Positions 24,885 through 36,321 are shown, numbered from the stretch's first letter. The stretch is 64,000 nt of DNA from Citricoccus sp. SGAir0253 (GCF_005877055.1 NZ_CP039424.1:2046001-2110000), one strand, 5' to 3'. Made by a program: numbers and translations. Notes: generated by a model not told the origin, from the sequence alone.

Positions 24885-25565
24885 GTGACTGACGAGGCGA
24901 GCTGCGACGTGACCGGCGACGCGAGAGGCGGCCGGACCGACGGCCGGACCGACCACGGGACCCCCGACGGCGCGCACCGCGGCCCCGCGGCGGGGACGGA
25001 CGGGCGGCCCGGGGCCCAGCGCGTCCTGACCGTGGCCGGGGGCTGCTTCTGGTGCCTGGACGCCGTGTACCGGCGGATCCGCGGCGTCACGGCCGTGGAG
25101 TCCGGCTACACCGGCAGCGACTGGCCGGACCCCACCTACGAGACGGTGTGCTCGGGCGCCACGGGGCACGCCGAGGCGGTGCGCGTGGCCTTCGACGAGT
25201 CCGTGGTGGGCGCGGACCTGATCCTCGACCTCTTCTTCACCGGGCACGACCCGACGACCCTGAACCGCCAGGGCTACGACGTGGGCACCCAGTACCGCTC
25301 GGCGCTCTTCGCCGCGGACGAGCGGGACGAGCGCCTGTTCCGCGCGGCGATCGAGCGCAACCAGGAGAACTGGCCGGACCCGATCGTCACCACGATCGAG
25401 CCGGCCGGCCGCTGGTACCCCGCCGAGTGGTACCACCAGGACTTCTACACCAACCGGCCGGACGTCGGCTACTGTCACGTCATCATCACGCCCAAGCTGG
25501 CCAAGGTGAGGCAGCGTTACTCGGCGTGGCTGGTGGAGCCGTCCGCGTCCCCGCGCCTGTCATAG
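24885..25565 (+). CDS. msrA: Peptide-methionine (S)-S-oxide reductase MsrA
   Basis: Repairs S-methionine sulfoxide in proteins. The catalytic motif GGCFWCLDAVY holds the nucleophilic Cys (first C). YTGSDWPDPTYETVCSGATG and HAEAVRVAFD are conserved substrate-pocket parts, with the usual DPTTLNRQGYDVGTQYRSAL downstream. The final YCHVIITPKL carries the second Cys position near the C-terminus, as in MsrA types that recycle through thioredoxin. Length 226 residues with a 45-residue low-complexity N-terminal stretch of Gly/Arg/Asp. The real start may be internal; GTG at 24885 has no Shine-Dalgarno and a GTG at 24906-24908 region is an alternative. Divergent from nif3; the -10 of cysK overlaps its stop codon. 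Confidence 0.93.
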   Translation: MTDEASCDVTGDARGGRTDGRTDHGTPDGAHRGPAAGTDGRPGAQRVLTVAGGCFWCLDAVYRRIRGVTAVESGYTGSDWPDPTYETVCSGATGHAEAVRVAFDESVVGADLILDLFFTGHDPTTLNRQGYDVGTQYRSALFAADERDERLFRAAIERNQENWPDPIVTTIEPAGRWYPAEWYHQDFYTNRPDVGYCHVIITPKLAKVRQRYSAWLVEPSASPRLS

Positions 25566-25568
25566 GCT
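25563..25568 (+). promoter_or_regulatory. -10 element of cysK, overlapping the msrA stop
   Basis: TAGGCT begins at the msrA TAG. Transcription would start near 25575 and the first part of the leader would contain the hairpin GGCCCGC/GCGGGCC (25579-25602), which might also end msrA transcription. Confidence 0.4.
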
Positions 25569-25670
25569 GAATCCCGCAGGCCCGCGCGCCGTCGTGCGGG
25601 CCCGGTCCGGCGCCCGGGCGCCGTGACCCGATGCACCCGCCCCTGCACCGTCCTCCGGAAGGATCCCCAC

Positions 25671-26606
25671 ATGGCCACGATGCTCAACAACATCACCGAA
25701 GCCGTCGGCAACACCCCCCTGGTCATGCTGAACCGGCTGACCGAGGGCCTGCCCGGCAAGGTCGCCGTCAAGCTCGAGTTCTACAACCCGGCCAACTCCG
25801 TCAAGGACCGCATCGGCCGCTCCATCGTGGACGCCGCCGAGGCCTCCGGCCAGCTGCGTCCCGGCGGCACGATCGTGGAGGGCACCTCCGGCAACACCGG
25901 CATCGCCCTGGCCATGGTCGGCGCGGCCCGCGGCTACAAGGTGGTCCTGACCATGCCGGAGACGATGTCCAACGAGCGCCGCGTCATGCTGCGCGCCTTC
26001 GGCGCCGAGATCGTGCTGACCCCCGGCGCCGACGGCATGCGCGGGGCCCTGGAGAAGGCCCAGCAGATCGTCGCCGAGTCGAACAACGCCGTGTGGGCCC
26101 GCCAGTTCGCCAACGAGGCCAACGTGCAGGCGCACTACTCCACCACCGGGCCGGAGATCTGGGACGCCACGGACGGCCAGGTGGACGTCTTCGTCGCGGG
26201 CGTGGGCACGGGCGGCACCGTGACGGGCGCCGGCCGCTACCTGCGCGAGCGCAAGCCCGGGGTGAAGATGGTCGCGGTGGAGCCGGCCGACTCGCCCATC
26301 CTCTCGGGCGGCAAGCCCGGCCCGCACAAGATCCAGGGCCTGGGCGCCAACTTCATCCCCGAGATCCTGGACCGAGAGATCTACTCCGAGGTGTACGCCG
26401 CGAGCCTCGAGGAGTCGGTGGCCACCGCGCGCGCCCTCGGCACCGAGGAGGGCATCCTCGGCGGCATCTCCTCCGGGGCGATCGTGGCCGCGGCGATCGA
26501 GCAGGCCAAGCGCGAGGAGAACCGGGACAAGCTGATCGTCGCCATCGTGTGCGACTTCGGCGAGCGCTACATCTCCACCGTGCTCTACGAGGACATCCGC
26601 GGCTGA
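25671..26606 (+). CDS. cysK: Cysteine synthase A (O-acetylserine sulfhydrylase)
   Basis: PLP enzyme that makes cysteine from O-acetylserine and sulfide. 311 residues. The PLP lysine is in [13 protein letters not shown]. The substrate loop is [13 protein letters not shown], and the phosphate-binding glycine loop is [13 protein letters not shown]. The C-terminal [12 protein letters not shown] is also typical. ATG at 25671 with CGGAAGGA upstream. cysE follows 80 bases downstream on the same strand, so the pair forms a cysteine biosynthesis operon; the two proteins also form the cysteine synthase complex, in which the C-terminal Ile of CysE docks into CysK. Confidence 0.97.
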   Translation: MATMLNNITEAVGNTPLVMLNRLTEGLPGKVAVKLEFYNPANSVKDRIGRSIVDAAEASGQLRPGGTIVEGTSGNTGIALAMVGAARGYKVVLTMPETMSNERRVMLRAFGAEIVLTPGADGMRGALEKAQQIVAESNNAVWARQFANEANVQAHYSTTGPEIWDATDGQVDVFVAGVGTGGTVTGAGRYLRERKPGVKMVAVEPADSPILSGGKPGPHKIQGLGANFIPEILDREIYSEVYAASLEESVATARALGTEEGILGGISSGAIVAAAIEQAKREENRDKLIVAIVCDFGERYISTVLYEDIRG

Positions 26607-26686
26607 GCGCCGCGGCCCCTCCCCGGCCCCCGATCCCCGTCCACCCCGGACCCCTCCAGCACCAGCCACCGACCGAAAGGCCACCC

Positions 26687-27271
26687 GTGGGTTTCCTGTC
26701 CCGCCTCAAGGAAGACATCGCCAATGCCCGGGCGCACGACCCCGCGGCCCGCGGCGACCTCGAGGTCGCCCTGGTCTACTCGGGGCTCCACGCCATCTGG
26801 GCGCACCGGCTGACCCACCGGATGTGGCAGACCGAGCGGCTGAAGACCCCCGCGCGGGTCATCTCGCAGGTGGCCCGGTCGATGACGGGCATCGAGATCC
26901 ACCCGGGGGCCACGATCGGGCGCCGGTTCTTCATCGACCACGGCATGGGCGTGGTCATCGGGGAGACCGCCGAGATCGGCGACGACGTCATGCTCTACCA
27001 CGGGGTGACCCTGGGCGGCCGGTCCCTCGACAAGGTCAAGCGCCACCCCACGCTGCAGGACGGGGTGGTCGTGGGGGCCGGGGCGAAGATCCTCGGCCCG
27101 GTGGAGATCGGCCAGCGCACCGCCGTGGGCGCCAACGCGGTGGTCGTCAAGGACACCCCGCCGGACTCCATCGCCACCGGCGTCCCGGCCACCTGGCGAC
27201 ACCGCCAGGCCCAGGAGACCACGCCCGCCGTGGACCCGGCGGAGTACGTGGACCCCGCCATGTGGATCTGA
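26687..27271 (+). CDS. cysE: Serine O-acetyltransferase
   Basis: Makes O-acetylserine from serine and acetyl-CoA, the committed step of cysteine synthesis. 194 residues: an N-terminal helical part and a left-handed beta-helix of hexapeptide repeats. Landmarks: [73 protein letters not shown]. The protein ends in AMWI, so the C-terminal Ile used to bind CysK is present. GTG start at 26687 after GAAAGG. This is the short (Bacillus-like) form. Second gene of the cysK-cysE unit, followed by a strong bidirectional terminator. Confidence 0.96.
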   Translation: MGFLSRLKEDIANARAHDPAARGDLEVALVYSGLHAIWAHRLTHRMWQTERLKTPARVISQVARSMTGIEIHPGATIGRRFFIDHGMGVVIGETAEIGDDVMLYHGVTLGGRSLDKVKRHPTLQDGVVVGAGAKILGPVEIGQRTAVGANAVVVKDTPPDSIATGVPATWRHRQAQETTPAVDPAEYVDPAMWI

Positions 27272-27296
27272 GGCCCGCACCGGTCCCCCGGGGAGC

Positions 27297-27344
27297 ACGA
27301 CGACGGCCGGCACCCTCCGCGCGGAGGGCGCCGGCCGTCGTCGT
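27297..27344. terminator. Bidirectional terminator between cysE and the M14 gene
   Basis: Perfect 15-bp arms ACGACGACGGCCGGC (27297-27311) and its complement (27330-27344), extended inside by CCCTCCGCGCGGAGGG. Serves both convergent genes. Confidence 0.87.
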
Positions 27345-27356
27345 CCCCGTACCGGC

Positions 27357-28574
27357 TCAGGCGGGGATGGTCCCGCCCCAGTCGGTGACGTAGTACCGCA
27401 CCGGGGTGTGCGGGATCCGCTCCCACAGCTCCGGGTCGAGCCGCTGCACCGCGCCGGAGGCCAGTCCGCCCAGCCACGAGCGCACGCCCACCACGTTCTG
27501 CTGCACGAGCTTGCCGCGCGCCTTCTGGCCGAGGCTGCCGTCCCGCGTGTTGCCGGAGGTCTCGAAGAAGATCGCCGCGTTCGAGTGGCCGGCGGCATTG
27601 AGTCCGTTCCAGTCGAGGCCGAGCATCATGGCCGAGACCACGCCGCCGTGGATGTCGATCACCCGGCCGGGACCCACGTCGTAGCGGTCGGCGCTGACGT
27701 GCCCGCGCCGCTCCACGTCCTGCCAGACGTGCACGGCCATCTGCCGGGTGAGCACGTCGTACTCCCCGCCGCGGATGGACGGCAGCGTGGGCCCACCGGG
27801 GGCCAGCGAGATGCCGAGGGACAGGGTGATCGCCTCGCCGGTCTCCGGGTCCGTCTTCAGCCCCTGGTGGTGGATGTCCAGGGCGAACTCGGGGCGCACC
27901 CGCGTCCAGTACTCGTACCAGGCGCGGGACTCGCGGGCGAGGAAGCCCGTGGCCGTCCAGTCGCGGTTGAGGTCCACCGCCAGGGGGCGGCCGTCGGCAC
28001 CGAGCCGGGCCCGGCCGGCCGCGCGGTCCCACAGGGTGGTGGTGCGGGTGTTCATCTCCGTGCCGTCCGGGTTGTACATGGGGATGACGTGCACGGTGAA
28101 CTCCTCGCGCAGGCGCGCGTACTCCGCACTGCCGTGGGAGCCCAGGGCGGAGAGCACGGCCAGCAGCGAGTCCACGCCGTAGGGCTCGTCCCCGTGGATC
28201 CGGCCGTGGAGCCAGACGGCCCGCGGCCCGGTGCCCACCGTGGCCACGTACAGCTCGCGGCCCTGCTCCGAGAGGGACTCCGCCGTGCCCAGGGCGGAGA
28301 GCGTGGTGACGGAGACCGTGCCGCGCGAGGTCCGCTCGATCCGCCCGAGCTCGCGGACCATGTCCGCGTAGGTGAGGATCGCGGCGGTGGGCGTGGTGTT
28401 CGGGGTCGGCAGGGTCGCGGCCCCGGCCGGACCGGCCAGCAACGGGACGAGGGCGGCCGCGCCGAGCGCGCCGAGGGCGGAGCGGCGGGACACGGCGGCC
28501 CGGGCGGGCGGGAGATCGGGGGCGAGGGCGGAGCGGGAGGATGCGGTGCGAGGGTTCTCGTGGGCGTGGCTCAT
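27357..28574 (-). CDS. Secreted M14-family zinc carboxypeptidase-like protein (Tat signal)
   Basis: A 405-residue precursor. The N-terminus has the twin-arginine motif SRRSALGALGAAALVPLLAG followed by an AGA-type cleavage region, so export by Tat is likely. The mature part has M14 peptidase features. The zinc motif is HGRIHGDEPYG (H-x-x-E type). MYNPDGTEMNTR and VDLNRDW give the N-R substrate-binding pair. LDIHHQG supplies the third zinc His. IFFETSGN is near the catalytic Glu position. Probably a carboxypeptidase or amidase acting on peptides or peptidoglycan fragments outside the cell. Monocistronic, convergent with cysE. Catalytic class is well supported, substrate not known. Confidence 0.87.
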   Translation of the reverse strand: MSHAHENPRTASSRSALAPDLPPARAAVSRRSALGALGAAALVPLLAGPAGAATLPTPNTTPTAAILTYADMVRELGRIERTSRGTVSVTTLSALGTAESLSEQGRELYVATVGTGPRAVWLHGRIHGDEPYGVDSLLAVLSALGSHGSAEYARLREEFTVHVIPMYNPDGTEMNTRTTTLWDRAAGRARLGADGRPLAVDLNRDWTATGFLARESRAWYEYWTRVRPEFALDIHHQGLKTDPETGEAITLSLGISLAPGGPTLPSIRGGEYDVLTRQMAVHVWQDVERRGHVSADRYDVGPGRVIDIHGGVVSAMMLGLDWNGLNAAGHSNAAIFFETSGNTRDGSLGQKARGKLVQQNVVGVRSWLGGLASGAVQRLDPELWERIPHTPVRYYVTDWGGTIPA

Positions 28575-28707
28575 GTCACCGGAGCGTAGGGGCGCAGGTC
28601 AGGGCCCACAACGGGTCGTGGAGGATCCGTGCCCGGCCCCGGTCCCGCGCGGACGACTCCGGCCCCCGGGCCCTTCCCCGGGGCCGAACCGTCCACTCCG
28701 CCCCGGG

Positions 28708-28754
28708 ACGACGCCGGCCGGAACCGTCCCGCGGACGGGGCCGGCCGGCGTCGT
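28708..28754 (-). terminator. Terminator of gnd
   Basis: Perfect 14-bp arms ACGACGCCGGCCGG (28708-28721) and complement (28741-28754), with an inner CCGTCCC/GGACGGG pairing. Located 33 bases after the gnd stop. Confidence 0.8.
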
Positions 28755-28786
28755 GCCCACGGCCCGGACGGGTGCCCGGCGCCGGG

Positions 28787-30265
28787 TCAGGCCTGGACCT
28801 CGGAGCGGTCCTGCGACCAGCGCGTGTGGAAGGACCCCTCCCGGTCCACGCGCCGGTAGGTGTGGGCCCCGAAGTAGTCCCGCAGGCCCTGGGTCAGGGC
28901 GGCCGGCAGGCGGTCGCGCCGCAGGCCGTCGTAGTAGGCCAGTGCCGAGGAGAACACGGGCACCGGGACGCCGGCCGCCACGGCCGTGGAGACCACGCGG
29001 CGCCACGCCGGCAGGGCCGCGGCGATGGCCTCGCTGAACTCCGGGGCGAACAGCAGGTTCCGCGGCTGGCCGGGGGCCACGGTGCCCGGCGCGGGGTGGC
29101 GGTCGGTGTCGCGGCCGCCGTAGGCCCTCATGATCACGTCCAGCAGGTCGGCGCGGATGATGCAGCCGTCGCGCCACAGCGAGGCGATGGTGCCCAGGTC
29201 CAGGGACCAGCCGTACTCGGCCCCGGCGGCCGAGAGCATGTCCAGGCCCTGCGCATAGGACACCAGCTTGGAGGCGTACAGCGCGAGGCGCACGTCCTCC
29301 ACGAAGGCCTCCCGGTCGGCGTCCTGAGGCGCGGAGACGGGGTCCGTGCCGGCGGCGAGGACCTCGCGCGCGGTGCCGCGGATGCCGGGCTGGCTCGAGA
29401 GGGAGCGGGCGAACACGGACTCGGCGATGGCGCCGATGGGCGAGCCGAGGTCCAGCCCGGAGATGGCCGTCCACCGCCCGGTGCCCTTCTGCCCGGCCTC
29501 GTCCACGATGACGTCCACGAGCGGGCGGCCCGTCGCGGGGTCCACGTGGCCGAGGACCTCGGCGGTGATCTCGATGAGGTAGGAGGCCAGCTCGGTGGAG
29601 TTCCAGCGGCGGAAGATCTCCGCCTGCCCGGCCGGCTCGATCCCGCCCACGGAGCGCAGCAGGTCGTAGGCCTCGCCGATCACCTGCATGTCCGCGTACT
29701 CGATGCCGTTGTGGACCATCTTCACGAAGTGCCCCGCACCGTCCGTGCCGATCCAGGCGCAGCACGGGTCGCCCTCGTAGTGGGCGGAGATGTCCTCGAG
29801 CATCGGGCCGAGCGCGTCGTAGGACTCGCGCGGGCCGCCGGGCATGATGGCCGGGCCGTTCAGGGCGCCCTCCTCGCCGCCGGAGACGCCGATGCCCACG
29901 AAGTGCAGCCCCTGCGCCCCGAGGGCGGCCTCGCGGCGGCGCGTGTCCTCGTAGTGGGAGTTCCCGGCGTCGATGACGATGTCCCCGGGCTCGAGCAACG
30001 GGACGAGCTGGTCGATGACGTCGTCGACGGGCCGGCCGGCCTTGACCATGACGAGCACGCGGCGCGGCACGGCCAGGTTCTCCACCAGCTCGGCCAGGCT
30101 GCCGGTGGGGATGAAGGTCCCGTCCTCGCCGTGCTCGGCCACGAGGGCGTCGGTGCGCGCCCGACTCCGGTTGTGCAGGGCCACCGCGTAGCCGTGCCGC
30201 GCGAAGTTGCGGGCCAGGTTGGCCCCCATGACCGCCAGTCCCGTGACGCCGATGTCCGCCTTCAT
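28787..30265 (-). CDS. gnd: 6-phosphogluconate dehydrogenase (decarboxylating)
   Basis: Oxidative pentose-phosphate enzyme: 6-phosphogluconate + NADP+ to ribulose-5-phosphate, CO2 and NADPH. 492 residues, the long homodimeric form. N-terminal dinucleotide-binding GVTGLAVMGANLARNFA. Substrate-site motifs: GIGVSGGEEGALNGPAIMPGG and HFVKMVHNGIEYADMQ with the catalytic Lys. IVDEAGQKGTGRWT and the C-terminal RRDRLPAALTQGLRDYFGAH are also typical. Two ATGs are close: 30271 abuts GGAAGG, whereas 30265 has a six-base spacer and was chosen. Monocistronic, with a strong terminator. Confidence 0.97.
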   Translation of the reverse strand: MKADIGVTGLAVMGANLARNFARHGYAVALHNRSRARTDALVAEHGEDGTFIPTGSLAELVENLAVPRRVLVMVKAGRPVDDVIDQLVPLLEPGDIVIDAGNSHYEDTRRREAALGAQGLHFVGIGVSGGEEGALNGPAIMPGGPRESYDALGPMLEDISAHYEGDPCCAWIGTDGAGHFVKMVHNGIEYADMQVIGEAYDLLRSVGGIEPAGQAEIFRRWNSTELASYLIEITAEVLGHVDPATGRPLVDVIVDEAGQKGTGRWTAISGLDLGSPIGAIAESVFARSLSSQPGIRGTAREVLAAGTDPVSAPQDADREAFVEDVRLALYASKLVSYAQGLDMLSAAGAEYGWSLDLGTIASLWRDGCIIRADLLDVIMRAYGGRDTDRHPAPGTVAPGQPRNLLFAPEFSEAIAAALPAWRRVVSTAVAAGVPVPVFSSALAYYDGLRRDRLPAALTQGLRDYFGAHTYRRVDREGSFHTRWSQDRSEVQA

Positions 30266-30343
30266 GCCCATCCTTCCCGGCACCCTCTCGGTGCCGCTGC
30301 CTGCCGTGCTCCGGGCCGCGCTCGTGCGCGGCGATCGGTAGCC

Positions 30344-30349
30344 AGACTA
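30344..30349 (-). promoter_or_regulatory. -10 element of gnd
   Basis: TAGTCT on the minus strand; predicted start near 30337, about 72 nt before the ATG. Confidence 0.45.
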
Positions 30350-30377
30350 CGGGACCGGGGCGGGCCGGCGCCGGGAC

Positions 30378-31289
30378 TCAGTCGCCGACGGCCTCCCGGC
30401 CGCGCCGCACGATGAGCGGGTCCGGGCTGCCCACCACCTCGTGGTCCTTGTCCTCGTACTCGAACTGGGACAGGAAGTAGCGCATGGCGTTGAGCCGGGC
30501 CCGCTTCTTGTCATTGGACTTGATGGTGATCCACGGGGCGTGGTCCGTGTCCGTGTGCAGGAACATCGCCTCCTTGGCCGCCGTGTAGTCCTCCCACCGG
30601 TCGAGGGACTCCAGGTCCATGGGCGAGAGCTTCCACCGCCGCACCGGGTCGATCTGGCGGATGGCGAAGCGGGTGCGCTGCTCGGACTGGGTGACGGAGA
30701 ACCAGAACTTCGTCAGGTGGATCCCGTCGTCCACGAGCATCTTCTCGAACAACGGCACCTGGTTCATGAAGGTGTGGTACTCCTCGTCGCTGCTGAAGCC
30801 CATCACCCGCTCCACGCCCGCCCGGTTGTACCAGGAGCGGTCGAACAGCACGATCTCCCCCTCGGTGGGGAAGTGGTTGATGTAGCGCTGGAAGTACCAC
30901 TGGCCCCGCTCGCGGTCCGAGGGCTTGTTCAGCGCCACCACGCGCGCGGTGCGCGGGTTCATGTACTCGGTGAAGCGCTTGATGGTGCCGCCCTTGCCCG
31001 CGGCGTCCCGGCCCTCGAAGACGATGATGTGCCGCTGGCCGGTGTCCTCGCCCCAGTACTGCAGCTTGAGCAGCTCGATCTGCAGGCGGTACTTCTCGAT
31101 CTCGTACTCCTCGCGGGACAACCGCTCCTCGTACGGGTAGCCCTCCCGCCAGGTCTCCACGGCCTTGCCGTCCGGGGCGATGAGGTCCGGGTCCGCCGTG
31201 TGCCGGCCCACGACCTCGTAGCCGCCCTCGCGGATCTTGTCGATGAACTCGCGCAGGTTCTCCCGCGGCGCGTCCGGCGTCAGCAGCAT
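30378..31289 (-). CDS. ppk2: Polyphosphate kinase 2 (PPK2), single-domain
   Basis: Transfers phosphate between polyphosphate and nucleotides, usually making ATP or GTP from NDP at the expense of polyphosphate. 303 residues, one PPK2 domain. Walker A: FEGRDAAGKGGTIKRF. Walker B and lid: LFDRSWYNRAGVERVMGF. Also SDRERGQWYFQRYINHFP and FWFSVTQSEQRTRF, all strong family marks. The N-terminal EYEIEKYRLQIELLKLQYW is the helical lead-in typical of class I PPK2. ATG at 31289 is set by AAGGAGAG at eight bases; a GTG six bases upstream is too close to it. Stands alone between gnd and panD. Confidence 0.94.
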   Translation of the reverse strand: MLLTPDAPRENLREFIDKIREGGYEVVGRHTADPDLIAPDGKAVETWREGYPYEERLSREEYEIEKYRLQIELLKLQYWGEDTGQRHIIVFEGRDAAGKGGTIKRFTEYMNPRTARVVALNKPSDRERGQWYFQRYINHFPTEGEIVLFDRSWYNRAGVERVMGFSSDEEYHTFMNQVPLFEKMLVDDGIHLTKFWFSVTQSEQRTRFAIRQIDPVRRWKLSPMDLESLDRWEDYTAAKEAMFLHTDTDHAPWITIKSNDKKRARLNAMRYFLSQFEYEDKDHEVVGSPDPLIVRRGREAVGD

Positions 31290-31467
31290 GGGCACTCTCC
31301 TTCGGAACGGCCCGCCGCCGGTCCGACCACGACGGTGGGGTCGGTGCCGGGCTCACGGCGGGCGACGGCTCGCCTTCATTGTCCACCATCGGTCGGACAG
31401 GGGGACGCCGGGCGTCGGAGAGGTGACGGCTGGGGTGAACGGCCGGTGAACGGACCGGCCGGGCCGG

Positions 31468-31893
31468 TCAGCGCACGAGGGCGTGCGGCGGCCGCTGCGT
31501 CCCGGCGGCGACGGCCTCGGCCGGGTCGTGGCCGAGCTCGATGATCCGGTTGTCCGCGTCCACGTGGACCACGGACGGCTCGAAGGCCCGGGCGTCCTCG
31601 GTGGACATCTGGGCGTAGGTGATGAGGATGACGGTGTCCCCCACGTCCACGAGGTGGGCGGCCGCGCCGTTGATGCCGATCACGCCCGAGCCCCGCTCGC
31701 CGGCGATCGTGTAGGTCTCCAGCCGGGCGCCGTTGGTGACGTCCACGATGGACACGAGCTCGCCCGGCAGGATGTCCGCGGCCTCGAGCAGGTCCTGGTC
31801 CACGGTCACCGAGCCGACGTAGTGCAGGTCGGCGTGCGTCACGGTGGCGCGGTGGATCTTGGACTTGAAGATGGTCCGGGTCATGGAGGCCAT
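31468..31893 (-). CDS. panD: Aspartate 1-decarboxylase (pyruvoyl enzyme)
   Basis: Makes beta-alanine for pantothenate/CoA from aspartate. 141-residue proenzyme. The self-cleavage site Gly-Ser is in HYVGSVTVD, so the Ser becomes the pyruvoyl group. Conserved parts: [15 protein letters not shown] (Lys and His of the active site), [17 protein letters not shown], and [12 protein letters not shown]. The C-terminal tail of about 25 residues is typical of actinobacterial PanD. Start MASMTRTIF at 31893 is used because AAGGGA lies about ten bases upstream; an internal ATG at 31884 is possible. A CATAAT -10 lies about 80 bases upstream, between panD and tRNA-Val. No panB/panC next to it. Confidence 0.96.
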   Translation of the reverse strand: MASMTRTIFKSKIHRATVTHADLHYVGSVTVDQDLLEAADILPGELVSIVDVTNGARLETYTIAGERGSGVIGINGAAAHLVDVGDTVILITYAQMSTEDARAFEPSVVHVDADNRIIELGHDPAEAVAAGTQRPPHALVR

Positions 31894-31971
31894 GGGTCGG
31901 TGTCCCTTCGGATGACGGGCGGTCCCCTCGGCGGCGGGGGCCGACACTGCTTCAACAGGAGCCGGCGGGCG

Positions 31972-31977
31972 ATTATG
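31972..31977 (-). promoter_or_regulatory. -10 element of panD
   Basis: CATAAT in GGGCATAATCG on the minus strand, between tRNA-Val and panD; predicted start near 31965. Confidence 0.5.
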
Positions 31978-32022
31978 CCCGCGCGCGCCCGGCGGTCCGG
32001 GCGCGGGGGTGGCGGGGGTCGG

Positions 32023-32095
32023 TGGGCCCTGCCGGGATCGAACCGACGACACCTGCGGTGTAAACGCAGTGCTCTACCAGCTGAGCTAAAGGCCC
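32023..32095 (-). tRNA. tRNA-Val (TAC)
   Basis: Read on the minus strand: acceptor arms GGGCCTT and AGGGCCC, T8 A9, D-arm GCTCAGCTGGTAGAGC. Anticodon stem CTGCG/CGCAG with loop TTTACAC gives anticodon TAC. T-arm CGGTTCGATCCCG. Discriminator A. The genome reads CCG after it, so CCA is not encoded. Its first ten bases overlap the end of the peroxiredoxin gene, including that gene's TAG stop. Confidence 0.96.
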
Positions 32096-32604
32096 GCGTC
32101 CGGTGCATCCGGACCGGCCCATCCTACGGCATCTCCTCCGGCGGCCGCCGTCGCCTCGAGGTGGTCCTCCATCCGCCGCTGTCCGGCGGCCCCGGCGCGC
32201 ACCCGGGCCAGGACGGCCCCGCGGGCGTCCACCAGCACGCTCGTGCGGTGCGGCCGGCCGGTGGCCTCGTTGAACTCGCCCACCGCGCGGGCGGCGGCCC
32301 CGTGGGGCCAGAAGTCGGACAGCAGGGGGGTGCGCACGCCCAGGCCCTCGCCGAAGGCGCGCAGCACGGCCGCGGAGTCCGGGGCCACCACGCACAGCCC
32401 GACGCCGGCCGGGGCCAGCCGCGAGGCGAGCTCGTCCACCCAGCCCAGCTCGGCCGTGCAGACGGGGGTGAAGGCCCCCGGCAGGAAGAAGAGCCAGCAG
32501 CGCGCCGGGGCCGGGCCGTCGTCGGGCCCGGGCGCCTCGGGCGCCAGCGGCGGCCACGGCCAGGACTGGCCGTGCTGGTCCCGCAGGGCGGGAACCGCGG
32601 TCAC
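32086..32604 (-). CDS. Peroxiredoxin (BCP/AhpE-like thioredoxin-fold)
   Basis: A 172-residue thioredoxin-fold peroxidase. The peroxidatic Cys is in FLPGAFTPVCTAELG (P-x-x-x-T/S-x-x-C pattern). The fold continues with LCVVAPDSAAVLRAF and LLSDFWPHGAAARAVGEFN, and SVLVDARGAVLARV forms the last strands. No second conserved resolving Cys is visible, so it is probably a 1-Cys type such as AhpE. GTG start overlaps the DUF3052 stop by four bases (GTGA), so the pair is coupled. Oddity: the last codons GGC CTT and the TAG stop lie inside tRNA-Val (32023-32095). RNase P cleavage of a joint transcript would therefore remove the stop codon. Confidence 0.88.
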   Translation of the reverse strand: MTAVPALRDQHGQSWPWPPLAPEAPGPDDGPAPARCWLFFLPGAFTPVCTAELGWVDELASRLAPAGVGLCVVAPDSAAVLRAFGEGLGVRTPLLSDFWPHGAAARAVGEFNEATGRPHRTSVLVDARGAVLARVRAGAAGQRRMEDHLEATAAAGGDAVGWAGPDAPDAGL

Positions 32605-33083
32605 CGGTTGCGCTTGCCGACCAGGCGGCTGGCGGTCCAGTCCTGGGACACCCCCGCCGAGGTGGTGACGTGCAGCCCGGCCGTCGGGGCGGCCTCGGCG
32701 ATGTCGGCCGGCTGGACGTGGCCCTCTCGCCCGTTGCGGGGGGTCATCAGCCACAGCACGCCGGAGGAGTCCAGCGACGTCTGCGCGTCCAGCAGGGCGT
32801 CCACGAGGTCCTCGACGTCCCCGTCCGCGGCCCGCCACCACAGCACGACGGCGTCCACCGGCTCCTGGTCGTCCTCGGTCAGCAGCTCGGTGCCGAGGTC
32901 GTCCTCGAGCCCGTCCCGGAAGGCGAAGTCGATGTCCTCGTCGAATCCGAGTTCCTGGACCAGCTGGCCTTCGGCCAGGCCCAACTTCGCGGCCGGCCCC
33001 CCACTGGTCTCCGCGGTACGCCCGACGGCGGGGGCGGAGTCTGGCTGGTTCACATCTCTCCTTGCAGGTTCCTGGGTACCCAT
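32601..33083 (-). CDS. DUF3052 domain protein
   Basis: A 160-residue actinobacterial protein of unknown function. After about 30 disordered residues comes the compact DUF3052 domain: KLGLAEGQLVQELGFDEDID, VDAVVLWWRAADGDVEDLVD, GVLWLMTPRNGREGHVQPAD, and GLHVTTSAGVSQDWTASRLV. It has no catalytic motif I recognise. In actinobacteria the gene commonly sits beside aceE and a peroxiredoxin, exactly as here (divergent from aceE, coupled to the peroxiredoxin). ATG at 33083 is chosen because GAGAGG lies nine bases upstream; an ATG at 33092 would abut it. A TAATCT -10 sits about 20 bases before the start. Confidence 0.87.
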   Translation of the reverse strand: MGTQEPARRDVNQPDSAPAVGRTAETSGGPAAKLGLAEGQLVQELGFDEDIDFAFRDGLEDDLGTELLTEDDQEPVDAVVLWWRAADGDVEDLVDALLDAQTSLDSSGVLWLMTPRNGREGHVQPADIAEAAPTAGLHVTTSAGVSQDWTASRLVGKRNR

Positions 33084-33102
33084 GACAGGCATCCTCTCAC
33101 CC

Positions 33103-33108
33103 AGATTA
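33103..33108 (-). promoter_or_regulatory. -10 element of the DUF3052-peroxiredoxin-tRNA-Val unit
   Basis: TAATCT on the minus strand, predicted start near 33096, 13 nt before the ATG, leaving room for the GAGAGG ribosome binding site. Confidence 0.5.
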
Positions 33109-33227
33109 CTGTGCGCCGGGACACGCGGCCACGTCCCCGCCCGGGAGGGGCCCCCGGGGCGGTCCGGACCCGTGACGCGGACGGTCACATGACCGCCGAC
33201 ATGACGGCGTGGCGTGCGCCACGGCGC

Positions 33228-33233
33228 TACAGT
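33228..33233 (+). promoter_or_regulatory. Possible -10 element of aceE
   Basis: TACAGT in the divergent gap; predicted start near 33240, leader of about 100 nt. No good -35 seen. Confidence 0.35.
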
Positions 33234-33342
33234 CGGACGTGGAAGCAGAGGGCCCACCCTGACACGCGCCGCACGGCTGACCCCGGACGGACGATGGCCC
33301 CCCCCGAGACCGCGGACATGATCCGCCGACAGAGAGGTTGCC

Positions 33343-36093
<2,751 letters not shown>

Positions 36094-36191
36094 CCCGGCC
36101 GGTGCCACGGCACCGACGGTGACCGGGCCCGGCCCCGCCCACCGTCCCGGCCCCCGGCCGGTCCGCCCGGCGGGCCGGCCGGATCCGCTCC

Positions 36192-36238
36192 CGACGACGG
36201 CCGGCGGGACGCACCACGCGTCCCGCCGGCCGTCGTCG
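36192..36238 (+). terminator. Terminator of aceE
   Basis: Perfect 20-bp stem (36192-36211 with 36219-36238), arm beginning CGACGACGGCCGGC, loop of seven bases. Confidence 0.87.
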
Positions 36239-36308
36239 TCCCCGGGGGTTTGTCGGGTTCCCACAACGGCCGGGCGGCCCCGAGGACCGGGGCGGGCGCC
36301 CGGCCGCC

Positions 36309-36314
36309 TATGCT
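36309..36314 (+). promoter_or_regulatory. -10 element of the FasR-type regulator gene, leaderless spacing
   Basis: TATGCT ends seven bases before the ATG at 36322, with no Shine-Dalgarno. Choosing the earlier in-frame ATG at 36310 would put the start codon inside this hexamer. Confidence 0.5.
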
Positions 36315-36321
36315 CGACTCC

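Noticed and set aside
25579-25602. Cysteine-responsive riboswitch in the cysK leader
   Set aside because: Only a simple 7-bp hairpin is seen; no known riboswitch motif is recognisable, and it may just be the msrA terminator.
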